Both the position numbers and the translations under genes were made by a program. The notes beneath the pieces were generated by a model that was given only the letters and a program-made list of their open reading frames with translations, ran no database searches and was not told where the DNA came from. DNA of 64,000 bases from an uncultured Neomegalonema sp. (GTDB taxonomy: Bacteria; Pseudomonadota; Alphaproteobacteria; Rhodobacterales; Rhodobacteraceae). Of this stretch, positions 1 through 7,903 are shown piece after piece; the first letter of the stretch is position 1; each line of letters begins with the position of its first letter. The stretch covers positions 1 through 64,000 of the forward strand of contig CALKBI010000031.1 in NCBI GenBank assembly GCA_937990185.1, written 5' to 3'.

Positions 1-52
<52 letters not shown>

Positions 53-413
53 ATTTTCCGAAGGTCTGTCAGTGACTTAGGTGAAACCGCAGAAAATGCG
101 ATTTCATCCACTGGCGTGCTTTTGGCCCGTAAAACTATGTAACCGGGCACAGCACAGACTATTTCGTCATACGCGCGACAACATTTCGCAGAATTTATGA
201 TACGGAGTTATCGCAATCATTCTCTAACAGGCTGCTACAAAACGTAATTGACCTGCCATTTTGTCATAATGTTCTGTAGTTGGCCATTGACCGAGTGCCC
301 TGACCGGTTCGTTCGGACAGGGCAGATTATCTGCGGGTTCAGCTTAACGTCGATGGTAACTGATCCCATTTCTCTTTTCAGAAATTGGCAGGGTGAAACA
401 GAATTTGACTCTG
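53..413. other. Intergenic region after tRNA-Gly, with one strong hairpin
   Basis: No convincing gene is seen. A hairpin at 295-324 pairs TGCCCTG with CAGGGCA and, inside it, CCG with CGG around a GTTCGTT loop. It has no T-run on either side, so it is not a standard terminator. It lies downstream of the minus-strand methyltransferase and could stabilise or end that transcript. Confidence 0.4.
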
Positions 414-1397
414 TTATGAGCTTTCTCTGTTTAGATCTTTTTCTCCGACCGCAAACAGATTTACCCCTGTCTCGTCTGAACGGATTTCGATATTTTTATA
501 TCCGGATTCTTTGAGCAAATGCTTCATATCTTCGGGGGTTCGGTGAATGAGGAACCATTCTCCGATTAATTCCATATAAGGACGCGATATTTGTCCTTTT
601 GCAAAATTACCGATGAAGACCTTACCACCATCAGCTAAGCCCGCATGGAGCCTTGTCAGCAGGGCAATTGCTAGGCGGTCATTTAAATAATCAAAAAGAC
701 CGGCGCTCCAAATAAGAGAGAAATCTTTATCGTCGAATTTTGCACGAATTGCATTTCGCTGTATGAAACTTACGCGATCATCAAAACCTTGAAGGTTCTT
801 TTTTGCTCGTTCAATTGCCTTTGCGTCATTGTCGAGCAGAGTGAACGTCGTCGCTGTGCTATTATAAACAGCTTTCCTGATGTCCAAACCAGAACCGCAG
901 CCGACAGACAAGACACTCTTAGGATTCTCAGCAGCGATATAATCAAGAATGATTTGTGAACGATTGCGGACCGCTTTCACTGCATCAGCAGTGTGAAAGA
1001 ATTTATCCCACTTTATAAACTCTTCCCGTTGCGAAACATTATGTCCGTGTATGCGTTCAATGACTTCGAAGTCCCCTGCATAACCATGAGGTTTTAGCAG
1101 AGAGAGACCTTGCATTGACGAGACATTGTAAAAAAATTCGCGATACTTGGACTTTAATGGTCTTAATAGATCAATATCGATTTTCTTAACTGATAAGCCG
1201 TTTTCTTCCCTATACATAGCATTATGTAATTGATCGAGAGATGTAAGAATATTTCTGTAATCAGAAATATCAGGGCCACCTTTAAGTATAGTTTTTTCAA
1301 AGTCATCGAGGATATTGAACAGTTCAGAATTTTTTAAATTTTGATGGTTTTCCCGAAGTTTAAGTGCAACTGAACCGTCCGATATAATCGCATTCAC
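414..1397 (-). CDS. Class I SAM-dependent methyltransferase, PhcB-like
   Basis: A 327-residue protein. The AdoMet-binding motif I (VLSVGCGSGLDI) lies in the middle, followed by an acidic 'LLDND' strand typical of motif II. A conserved-looking HGYAGDFE segment precedes it, and GNFAKGQISRPYMELIGEW near the C terminus resembles methyltransferases annotated as 3-hydroxypalmitate methyl ester synthases (Ralstonia PhcB type). The fatty-acid substrate is inferred only. The start chosen is the GTG at 1397, which has a GGGGAGG ribosome binding site 6 bases upstream; an earlier TTG at 1412 overlaps that site. The gene looks more AT-rich than its neighbours and sits next to a tRNA, which suggests acquisition by transfer. 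Confidence 0.75.
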   Translation of the reverse strand: MNAIISDGSVALKLRENHQNLKNSELFNILDDFEKTILKGGPDISDYRNILTSLDQLHNAMYREENGLSVKKIDIDLLRPLKSKYREFFYNVSSMQGLSLLKPHGYAGDFEVIERIHGHNVSQREEFIKWDKFFHTADAVKAVRNRSQIILDYIAAENPKSVLSVGCGSGLDIRKAVYNSTATTFTLLDNDAKAIERAKKNLQGFDDRVSFIQRNAIRAKFDDKDFSLIWSAGLFDYLNDRLAIALLTRLHAGLADGGKVFIGNFAKGQISRPYMELIGEWFLIHRTPEDMKHLLKESGYKNIEIRSDETGVNLFAVGEKDLNRESS

Positions 1398-1431
1398 AAG
1401 TAGCCTCCCCAAATTCCAAGCGTATATAGAC

Positions 1432-1545
1432 TTAACGCTCCTGAATAGTCATCTGCAGTGACTGTGCCAGCCAGGCGATAGCTCTCAAGGAAAACTTCAT
1501 AATTGTGGCAAAGTATTCACCCATTGGAACAAGTGGTTCGGGCAT
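1432..1545 (-). CDS. Possible small protein upstream of the methyltransferase
   Basis: A 37-codon frame starting at ATG 1545 (open upstream to a TTG at 1617 that overlaps the -35 box, so the longer form is unlikely). The product has a hydrophobic middle (FATIMKFSLRAIAWLAQSL) that could be a membrane-associated helix. It lies 34 bases upstream of the methyltransferase GTG and downstream of a strong promoter, but lacks a good ribosome binding site. It may be a leader peptide or not translated. Family unknown. Confidence 0.3.
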   Translation of the reverse strand: MPEPLVPMGEYFATIMKFSLRAIAWLAQSLQMTIQER

Positions 1546-1589
1546 TGTGTTGTATACGGCACAACTTATCTTTTTAAGGAGATCTTTTA

Positions 1590-1617
1590 TTAATATATCT
1601 CCATATAGGTGTGTCAA
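1590..1617 (-). promoter_or_regulatory. Sigma-70-like promoter for the methyltransferase transcript
   Basis: On the minus strand TTGACA (1617-1612) is followed by a 16-base spacer and TATTAA (1595-1590). The -35 box matches the housekeeping consensus exactly and the -10 box is close. It would start transcription near 1583 and read into the small ORF and the methyltransferase. Confidence 0.5.
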
Positions 1618-1685
1618 TTTGGTGAGCTGAGTCAGCCAATCAGGGATTGTTCAAATCGGATTCGTTAACTCACTGATTTGAATGA

Positions 1686-1850
1686 CGCGATTTCGCGCAC
1701 CAGCGCTCGGTTGATGCGGTTTTGCCTTATGATCAGCAATTTAGGGTGGATGAAACCGGGCGGTATCTTGATGCGCTAGGACTGGTTGAAGAGGCTGAGG
1801 CAAAAGCCGAAAAACACTTTTGCATTTGCTTACATGAGTTGAAGGTTTAG
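1686..1850 (+). pseudogene. Remnant of an unknown coding sequence
   Basis: A 54-codon open frame with no start codon at its head, flanked by a stop at 1683 and ending in TAG at 1848. The translation (includes VLPYDQQFRVDETGRYLDAL, then Glu/Ala-rich LVEEAEAKAEKHF) looks like a natural protein, unlike the other frames here. It is probably the truncated 3' end of a lost gene. Family not recognised. Confidence 0.35.
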
Positions 1851-1949
1851 ATTTTTAAAATGGACGCTTGGTTTCGCTGCCACGCATCCAAAAATTGGCA
1901 TCTAATTTTTCCAACGCCATGCTTTCTGAACCGAGCGGCCATGCATGCT

Positions 1950-2936
1950 TTATAGTGCCGCTACTGCTTCGAGGATTTTATCTGAGACATCGACAGGGCC
2001 GCCTTTGGCGCGGTTGGCGTGACGTCGTGCGCCGGGGAGGCGGGCGCCCTCCATGTTTTCGATCTTACCAAGCAGTTTCTCACCATGGGCGAGGAAATTT
2101 GCGCCTGCTGTTTTGCTAGGATCAATCGCCATGAGGAATTCGCCGCCATTGAATGGGCAACCGGGAACAGCGGTTTCTTTGGCCTCGAAGCTGAAGACCT
2201 CTCCGATCATTGCGCCGGCCATCAGTTCGATCATCAGGGCAATCGCGGAGCCTTTATAGCCGCCGAACGCAAGTTGAACGCCGCCATCAAGGATGGCTGC
2301 GCCGTCTGTCGTCGGGTTGCCTTCCTTATCCAGCCCTGTGCCCTCGGGAACCGGGTGGCCGTCGCGGGCATGGATCATGACATCGCCGCGTGCAATTACG
2401 GATGCGGCCTGATCAAAGGCGAGCACGCCGCCGCTCTCACGCGGCCAAGCAAACGCCATCGGGTTTGTACCAAACAAAGCTTCGCGGCCACCGGCGGGTG
2501 CGACATACGGAACGGCGGCTGTGACGGCAAAGCCGACAAGTCCCTGTTCGGCTAACATTTCCACCTCGGGCCATAAAGCGGCGAAGTGGCGAATGCGGGT
2601 TAAGCCACACATGGCGATGCCTTGGTCTTTAGCCAGCTTTACGAGGGGGTTTTTAGCGCGCTCTAAGGCGAGCGGTGCAAAGCCTTCCTGTCCGTGAACT
2701 TTGATAACGGACGGGGCAACCTGTTCGATGGTTGGGTCAGCCGTACCGTTTGCATCGCCCTCGCGAAGACCTTTGATGTAAGCGGGTAGGCGGAAAATGC
2801 CGTGGGATTGCGATCCATCGCGCTCGGCAGCGGTTATCGTGCGCGAAACGGCGGCTGCGTTGGGCGCATCACAGCCATTGTCCATCAGCGTTTTCTCACT
2901 GAGGGCATAGATTTCGTCGAGGGTCATTTTAGCCAT
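1950..2936 (-). CDS. Ldh2/malate-lactate dehydrogenase family oxidoreductase (DpkA-like)
   Basis: A 328-residue NAD(P)H-dependent reductase of the Ldh2/DpkA family. Visible signatures are SHGIFRLPAYI near residues 44-54 (catalytic His region), the FGTNPMAFAWP cofactor segment, the GLDKEGNPTTD loop and the GGYKGSAIALMIE motif. Members act on 2-oxo acids or cyclic imines; the FDQAASVIARGDVMIHAR stretch and overall shape are closest to delta-1-piperideine-2-carboxylate/pyrroline-2-carboxylate reductases, which take part in D-lysine, D-proline or hydroxyproline breakdown. The exact substrate cannot be fixed from sequence. It is monocistronic or the last gene of the minus-strand run. Confidence 0.85.
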   Translation of the reverse strand: MAKMTLDEIYALSEKTLMDNGCDAPNAAAVSRTITAAERDGSQSHGIFRLPAYIKGLREGDANGTADPTIEQVAPSVIKVHGQEGFAPLALERAKNPLVKLAKDQGIAMCGLTRIRHFAALWPEVEMLAEQGLVGFAVTAAVPYVAPAGGREALFGTNPMAFAWPRESGGVLAFDQAASVIARGDVMIHARDGHPVPEGTGLDKEGNPTTDGAAILDGGVQLAFGGYKGSAIALMIELMAGAMIGEVFSFEAKETAVPGCPFNGGEFLMAIDPSKTAGANFLAHGEKLLGKIENMEGARLPGARRHANRAKGGPVDVSDKILEAVAAL

Positions 2937-3038
2937 GGGTCACGCTCCGCTTTACAGGGGATTGACCGTGGCGAGACAGGCGGGAAATTGCAAGTGCAGA
3001 ACACCGCCGAAGGCGATGCTCAGGTCATGTGGTGGCTG

Positions 3039-3596
3039 TTAGCGTCTGCCAAAAAGCATTGCGACAACGATACGTTCATTGCGGATCGCGGTTCCAACAC
3101 CGGCAAGGCGTAGATTCGGATCAAGAATAGCTTCGCGGTGGCCCTCTTTGGAATTAAGCCAATCAAGGACAGCGCGGCGCACGGTTTCCTGATATTCCCA
3201 CTGGATCTCGCCTTCGGCGGTCCAGAGATTCTCTGCAACTTCAGAGAATTGCAGGACATTGGCTTCTTCAAGACGGGCTTGCAGATCGCGCCCGTCCGGT
3301 GCGAAGTGACCAAAGAAATCACCGGAAAGCATGTCACCCGCATAAGATCCTGCGACAAGCCCAAGAGACGAATCTGCTTCCAGAGGTTGAAGCCCCTTAT
3401 TCGTGCGTTGCAGGTTGATCGTCTTGAAGATCGATTTGCTGACTCTCAGTGAATAATCATAACTCGACTGGCCCCAAGGGCCTTGGCGGTCAGCGCCCGC
3501 TATTGTCGATACCAGCGTTGCCTGCTGTGCGCTTGCAACGGGTGTAAGAGTTGCGATGGCAATGACGGCGGCGGTAAGCATTCGGAGAATCGACAC
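3039..3596 (-). CDS. Secreted CAP (SCP/PR-1) domain protein
   Basis: A 185-residue protein with a cleavable signal peptide (hydrophobic residues 5-22, likely cut after ASA). The rest is a CAP domain: NLQRTNKGLQPLEADSSL at the start of the fold, then FFGHFAPDG (the H of the usual 'sHxspdG' motif) and the terminal segment KEGHREAILDPNLRLAGVG with its conserved H and NP. CAP proteins in bacteria are secreted or periplasmic, of mostly unknown role. Its 3' neighbour is the Ldh2-family gene. Confidence 0.85.
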   Translation of the reverse strand: MSILRMLTAAVIAIATLTPVASAQQATLVSTIAGADRQGPWGQSSYDYSLRVSKSIFKTINLQRTNKGLQPLEADSSLGLVAGSYAGDMLSGDFFGHFAPDGRDLQARLEEANVLQFSEVAENLWTAEGEIQWEYQETVRRAVLDWLNSKEGHREAILDPNLRLAGVGTAIRNERIVVAMLFGRR

Positions 3597-3673
3597 AGGG
3601 GCTTCCCTTAAATCAGGACAATTTTAGTGAGTGTGCGTTGGTATGGTTATCAATTCCTTAACTAAGTCGCAAA

Positions 3674-4045
3674 TCACGACAATCGGAATTGTCCCGGTGC
3701 AATGGGAACCCATGCTTCAACCGCAGCGGTTGCGATGATATTTGTCTGCCCGAGGGAGGGATGATCGACGTTTAGGCCCCCTTTGCGCGCCGTAACGGTC
3801 GCGACACCGCGCGGCAGGGAGGCCGCGACTGCCTCTGTGTCGACTTTCTCGGGGTGTTGAACGCCGATTGTAACGCGGACTTCCATATCTTTGTGATCAA
3901 GGTCTAAGCTGCGAAACAGTAACAAAGACGAATGATGCAGTGCGTCCTGAACGGCGCGGTTTGCCGCCTTGGTGTAGTCTTCGCCGTAAAGGTCGTTGCC
4001 CGTTCCCATTTCAAGGATGATGCGACGCAGTTTGGTCTCCGCCAT
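3674..4045 (-). CDS. Lin0512 family protein, second paralog
   Basis: A 123-residue protein of the uncharacterised Lin0512 family (TIGR02058 type). Shared landmarks with its upstream neighbour are an EMGTGNDLYGEDYTKAA opening, a DALHHSSL helix, a V-T-I-G-V-Q strand and an alternating small-residue tail ending in IIATAAVEAWV. Its ATG overlaps the stop of the upstream paralog (TAATG), so the pair is translationally coupled and made in similar amounts. Function of the family is unknown. Confidence 0.8.
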   Translation of the reverse strand: MAETKLRRIILEMGTGNDLYGEDYTKAANRAVQDALHHSSLLLFRSLDLDHKDMEVRVTIGVQHPEKVDTEAVAASLPRGVATVTARKGGLNVDHPSLGQTNIIATAAVEAWVPIAPGQFRLS

Positions 4046-4392
4046 TATGCGGCCTCCATATCAAAGCTGACCGTGACGGCGGCATTTGCGATTACAGTGA
4101 ATTTTGTGCCGTCTTCGCTTGGGACGTCCAAGCCGCCTTCGACGGCTTCAACGGTGGCGGTTCCATAAGGCAGGATGGCGGCGACTGCGTATTTATCAAC
4201 GGTATCCGGTTGTGCGACGCCGATTTTTACATGCACATGCATGGCCTCGCGCGGGAAACCAAAAGCATCGGCCATATTCAGCGAGTTATGCCAGAGAGCA
4301 TCTTTCAACGCGCGAATGGCTGCTTTGGTGTGGTCACCGCCTTGCAGGTCAGTACCCATACCGAATTCAACGGCAACAGGAGTGAGGGGCAT
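4045..4392 (-). CDS. Lin0512 family protein, first paralog
   Basis: A 115-residue Lin0512 family protein opening with VEFGMGTDLQGGDHTKAAIRAL, with a DALWHNSL helix and strands HVHVKIGVA and FTVIANAAVTV. It begins one base after the stop of the PLP dehydratase and ends in a TAATG overlap with a second copy. The two are clearly homologous but diverged, so they may form a hetero-oligomer. The operon places them with a dehydratase and a hydrolase; the function remains unknown. Confidence 0.82.
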   Translation of the reverse strand: MPLTPVAVEFGMGTDLQGGDHTKAAIRALKDALWHNSLNMADAFGFPREAMHVHVKIGVAQPDTVDKYAVAAILPYGTATVEAVEGGLDVPSEDGTKFTVIANAAVTVSFDMEAA

Positions 4393-4393
4393 A

Positions 4394-5389
4394 TTAGTCT
4401 TCCAATTTGGTCAGAGCGCGCTCGAAAATGGTGCGGTCTACATTGCCGCCCGATGCTGTAACGATGACCGCATCGCCGTCGATAGTGTCTTTGCGAAAGA
4501 GAGCGGCGGCGAGCGCGGCGGCTCCGCCAGGTTCAACGACAATACGCAGCCAACGCCATGCTAATGCCATTGCGGAGAGAACTTCTTCGTCCGTAACGGC
4601 AAAGCCGGGTCCAAAAAGTCTTTGGCCGATGGGAAAGGTCAGATCGCCGGGGCTGGGCGTAAGGATTGCGTCTTGGATCGAGCCGGACATGCGTTCGTTG
4701 ACAACCCGCTCTCCTGCAATGAGAGAGCGTCCGAAATCATCGAAGTTTTCGGGTTCTGCGGGTCGCACCCGAAGCCCCGGCGCGTCGGCTTCAACGGCTA
4801 AGGCAACGCCGGAACTTAACCCGCCGCCGGAACAACAGACGATAAAATCGGCTTGGTCTACGTTCAGCGCGCGGGCCTGATGCGCCACTTCGAGGCCGAT
4901 GGTCCCTTGACCTGAAATAACGTAGCGGTCGTCATAGGGCCTGACGAGTATGAGGCCGCGCTGTTCGGAGAGCGTCGCGCCGATTTCTTCGCGGCTTTCA
5001 GTATCGCGGTCATAGAGGATGACTTCAGCCCTGTATCCGCGTGTGGCTTCGATTTTTGCGCTGGGTGCATCTTTTGGCATGATGATGACAGCGGGTGTGC
5101 CCCGAAGCTGGGCCGAATGAGCCACGGCTTGGGCATGGTTCCCTGACGAAAAAGCGACGGCACCGCGTTTTAACTCATCTTCGGTCAGTAAAGACAACCG
5201 GCTCCATGCGCCGCGAAATTTGAAAGACCCTGTTCGTTGAAGGCATTCGGCCTTTACCAAGACACGGCGACCAGCGATCTCATTGATTTGAGGGGCTTCC
5301 AAAAGAGGTGTGAGCCGTGCAACACCGTCGAGGCGCTGGGCGGCTTGGCGGATATCCCCGATATCGGGCGCAAGGGTCGCATCGATCAT
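4394..5389 (-). CDS. PLP-dependent threonine/serine dehydratase-like enzyme
   Basis: A 331-residue fold-type II PLP enzyme. The lysine that binds PLP is in GSFKFRGAWSRL (about residues 50-60), the substrate Asn loop is SSGNHAQAVA, and the phosphate-binding glycine loop is CCSGGGLSSGVA. A serine/Gly-rich TASGGN closes the cofactor site. There is no C-terminal ACT domain, so it is the catabolic, single-domain type. Relatives deaminate L-threonine, L-serine or 3-hydroxyaspartate, or act in ectoine use (EutB). It starts two bases after the hydrolase stop. Confidence 0.87.
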   Translation of the reverse strand: MIDATLAPDIGDIRQAAQRLDGVARLTPLLEAPQINEIAGRRVLVKAECLQRTGSFKFRGAWSRLSLLTEDELKRGAVAFSSGNHAQAVAHSAQLRGTPAVIIMPKDAPSAKIEATRGYRAEVILYDRDTESREEIGATLSEQRGLILVRPYDDRYVISGQGTIGLEVAHQARALNVDQADFIVCCSGGGLSSGVALAVEADAPGLRVRPAEPENFDDFGRSLIAGERVVNERMSGSIQDAILTPSPGDLTFPIGQRLFGPGFAVTDEEVLSAMALAWRWLRIVVEPGGAAALAAALFRKDTIDGDAVIVTASGGNVDRTIFERALTKLED

Positions 5390-5391
5390 TC

Positions 5392-6264
5392 TTAAGCTGC
5401 CTTCTCATCCAATATGCTGATGAGCTTTTGAATTGCTGCAAGCGATTCCGGTTCATCAAGGAAAGGAACATGGCCGCGATTTTTGACCGTTACGGCTGTT
5501 AGGTCCGGTTTGGCGCGGCGCATTTCATCCACTGTTTTTGCCGAGAGTAAATCTGAATTTTCGCCGCGTAGTACCAATGTTGGGATCTCTAGTATTGCCC
5601 GAAATTGCGGCCACATTTCCGGGACGGGCTCGGTATTTTCCAATACGGCATCCCGCAAAGTGAGATCGTAATCGAGAACCGGCTTTCCATCTTTTTCATT
5701 AAACGTACGCTCAGCCCATGCGCGCCATTCAGCCTCGCTCAGATGAGGGAAGTCTTTTGCGTTACCGGCTTTCATAGCGGCGATTGCATCGTCCCAAGTT
5801 TCAAGCGGTTCCGGAACAATGCCGAGGTAATCGGCAATGCGCTCTAAGCCCTTGGGTTCTAAAACAGGACCAATATCATTGAGCACGACGCCTGCGATCA
5901 TGGATGGCCGCACACTGCAAAGGATCATCGCAGCCAAACCACCGCGCGATGTGCCGAGGATTAAACACGGGCGGTCAAACTCTGCTGACATCAACGAAAG
6001 AATGTCGCCGACTTCGATGACGAGATTGTAGTTTTTAAAGTTGGGGTCGTAATCCGAACGTCCGCGTCCCCGCGCATCGAGTGCGATAACGCGGCGGGTT
6101 GGTGCGAGTATTGTTGCGATAGCGTGAAAATCTTTCGCATTTCGGGTTAAACCCGGCAGGCATAAAACCGGCGTGGCGTTTGAAATGCGCGATCCATACT
6201 CACGAAAAGCCAGCGTCAGGCCGTCACTCGTGCGGAGCGTACCGTTTCGAAACTCTGTCTCCAC
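5392..6264 (-). CDS. Alpha/beta hydrolase
   Basis: A 290-residue alpha/beta hydrolase. The nucleophile elbow is GTSRGG (Ser about residue 105), the oxyanion region is in LCLPGLTRN, DARGRGRSDYD marks the early strand/loop typical of the family, the acid is likely in LRGENSD and the catalytic His in NRGHVPFLDEP. It has no signal peptide, so it is cytoplasmic. It is first in a four-gene operon with the dehydratase and two Lin0512 genes. Substrate not predictable; ester or amide hydrolysis feeding the dehydratase is an inference. Confidence 0.85.
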   Translation of the reverse strand: METEFRNGTLRTSDGLTLAFREYGSRISNATPVLCLPGLTRNAKDFHAIATILAPTRRVIALDARGRGRSDYDPNFKNYNLVIEVGDILSLMSAEFDRPCLILGTSRGGLAAMILCSVRPSMIAGVVLNDIGPVLEPKGLERIADYLGIVPEPLETWDDAIAAMKAGNAKDFPHLSEAEWRAWAERTFNEKDGKPVLDYDLTLRDAVLENTEPVPEMWPQFRAILEIPTLVLRGENSDLLSAKTVDEMRRAKPDLTAVTVKNRGHVPFLDEPESLAAIQKLISILDEKAA

Positions 6265-6380
6265 CAGTATTTATCCCTCGTCCCGCTGTCTGTAAGCGCG
6301 CGTCGACCTGTGATGTCTAACGTCTTACAGGTTATAGTTTGCCTGTGCAGTAGAGTCGGCGCAACCGGCGTTAGAAATTT

Positions 6381-6953
6381 TTATCGAGGGCAGTTGGGAT
6401 CAGCTTTGCCTACTTTTTCGCCAATGCGCGAGAGATCGCGGGAAAACAGGATGTGAGATACGTGGTCTTTGACATTCTCGCGGTGTACGATTTCAAAAGC
6501 CCAAAATTTGGACTTTCTAGTCGTTTCAAATTCGGAGTTTATGAAAAGGACATACTCCAAAGGAATGGTGAGCGTTTCGTTTTCGCCCATCTCCAGACCC
6601 GCCTTTACGAGCCATTCGGCTGTCATTGTTTTCGTTTTTTGGTCGACCCGATATCCGGTATCCGTCAATGAAAAGACGCTTCCTTCCTCCGCGATGACCT
6701 CACTGTAAGTTCCGGATCGACGGTTGACGGATAGAAAACGAACCATGTCGCCAACGCAAAAATCTGCACCGACTTGGCGTAGATACATTGTTCGTGTCTC
6801 AAGCCCGTCGGCTGTTTTTGTGAGATTAGTCCGAACGTAATCGAAACGCTGACCTAAGAGGAATAATGCAACGAAAAACAAAAGGTACGGGGCAAGACCG
6901 CGTATCGTATCATTCGTGCGCCAGTTTTTTGCTTTTTCTGTCAAAGAGGTCAT
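6381..6953 (-). CDS. Single-pass membrane protein, degenerate S26 peptidase-like
   Basis: A 190-residue protein with one N-terminal membrane helix (about residues 20-38). The segment that follows, LTKTADGLETRTMYLRQV then VGDMVRF, parallels the opening of S26-type signal peptidases and TraF (T-x-S-x-P-x-GLY... GD-x-V), and SEFETTRKSKFWAFEIV near residues 140-156 parallels their S-x-DSR-x-(W/F)G motif. The catalytic Ser and the Lys context are not preserved, so it is probably inactive as a protease. This assignment is by eye and tentative. It begins 5 bases after the TPR gene and is third in the AAA-TPR operon. Confidence 0.6.
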   Translation of the reverse strand: MTSLTEKAKNWRTNDTIRGLAPYLLFFVALFLLGQRFDYVRTNLTKTADGLETRTMYLRQVGADFCVGDMVRFLSVNRRSGTYSEVIAEEGSVFSLTDTGYRVDQKTKTMTAEWLVKAGLEMGENETLTIPLEYVLFINSEFETTRKSKFWAFEIVHRENVKDHVSHILFSRDLSRIGEKVGKADPNCPR

Positions 6954-6958
6954 GGCGC

Positions 6959-7903
6959 TCAGTATTTCTTCAACGTGACGGATTTTTTCCGTTTGAAAAA
7001 CTTATTGTAAATTGCCGGGACCGTCACAAACAGTAATAGCGCGATCCATCCAATCACGATCAGGGTTCGTATGAAATTTAATTCGAATCCTGTCAGGACA
7101 ATCAACACGCTGAAGGCAATATTATAAAAATCCAAGCCTATCAGAACGATAGGAATAAGAGCGATCCAAGCCGCTATCCTGCCCACGAGCGAGTCGAAAC
7201 CGTAAAAGAGTGCAAGCATCAAGCTCAGTAAGAAGAATGGCGGAAAATACATTAACCAGCTTGTCTTGATGAGTAGGGCCATTCGGCGGTTTGACGGGTC
7301 TGCCGCAAGTGCAAGACGCGCGTATTTGCGGGCGGTTCCAGGTCTGGCTAGTTGGAAGTAGTTTGTTGCCATTGCTGCGTTCAGTTCCGGATCATTTGGA
7401 AATTCCGGATGCGCTTGGTCCATCATGCGTCTGGCACGAAAAATATCGTCAATGCGGTGATGGGCAATCCCGAGATCTTTGAGAATTATCGGATTGTCAT
7501 TTTCACTACTGAATTCCTGAAGTTTTTTGCTGACGGATTTGGTTTTGCCGGATGCTGCATCTAATTGCAGGTCCATCAACTCAATACGATGACTTAGAAA
7601 CGGAAAGTCTGTTTTGAAGCGGTCGCGAATTTTACGGGCTTCACGCTTTTTCCCCGCTTTCATCAACGCTTCAAATTCTGAGTTTCGTAGCCCTGCGTTT
7701 TGAGGGTTTTCGGCTAGGATGTGCCGGACGAGCTTTAGCGCTTCTTTCGGTTGCTTGGCTTCGATTTCTATATCGACGCGAAGCTGCCACGCATTGATGT
7801 TTTTCGGGTCTTCATCCAGCGCTTTTCTGACAATACGCCGCGCGCCATCGAAGTTTTCTGCTTTCAATAAGGCACGCGCCGTATTGAGAGACGCGCCACT
7901 CAT
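6959..7903 (-). CDS. TPR protein with C-terminal membrane domain
   Basis: A 314-residue protein. Residues 5-195 are helical repeats of TPR type (for example KAENFDGARRIVRKALDEDPKNINAW and QLARPGTARKYARLALAADPSNR). After about residue 210 come several membrane helices (LMYFPPFFLLSLMLALFYGF, AAWIALIPIVLIGLDFYN, ILVLTGF, LIVIGWIALLLFVTVPA) and a Lys-rich tail. TPR and tail are probably cytoplasmic. Its ATG overlaps the stop of the AAA gene (ATGA), which argues that ATPase and membrane adaptor work together. Family not named. Confidence 0.75.
   Translation of the reverse strand: MSGASLNTARALLKAENFDGARRIVRKALDEDPKNINAWQLRVDIEIEAKQPKEALKLVRHILAENPQNAGLRNSEFEALMKAGKKREARKIRDRFKTDFPFLSHRIELMDLQLDAASGKTKSVSKKLQEFSSENDNPIILKDLGIAHHRIDDIFRARRMMDQAHPEFPNDPELNAAMATNYFQLARPGTARKYARLALAADPSNRRMALLIKTSWLMYFPPFFLLSLMLALFYGFDSLVGRIAAWIALIPIVLIGLDFYNIAFSVLIVLTGFELNFIRTLIVIGWIALLLFVTVPAIYNKFFKRKKSVTLKKY

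Noticed and set aside
295-324. Terminator of the methyltransferase gene
   Set aside because: The hairpin is strong, but there is no T-run and it is 90 bases beyond the stop; kept only as a note.
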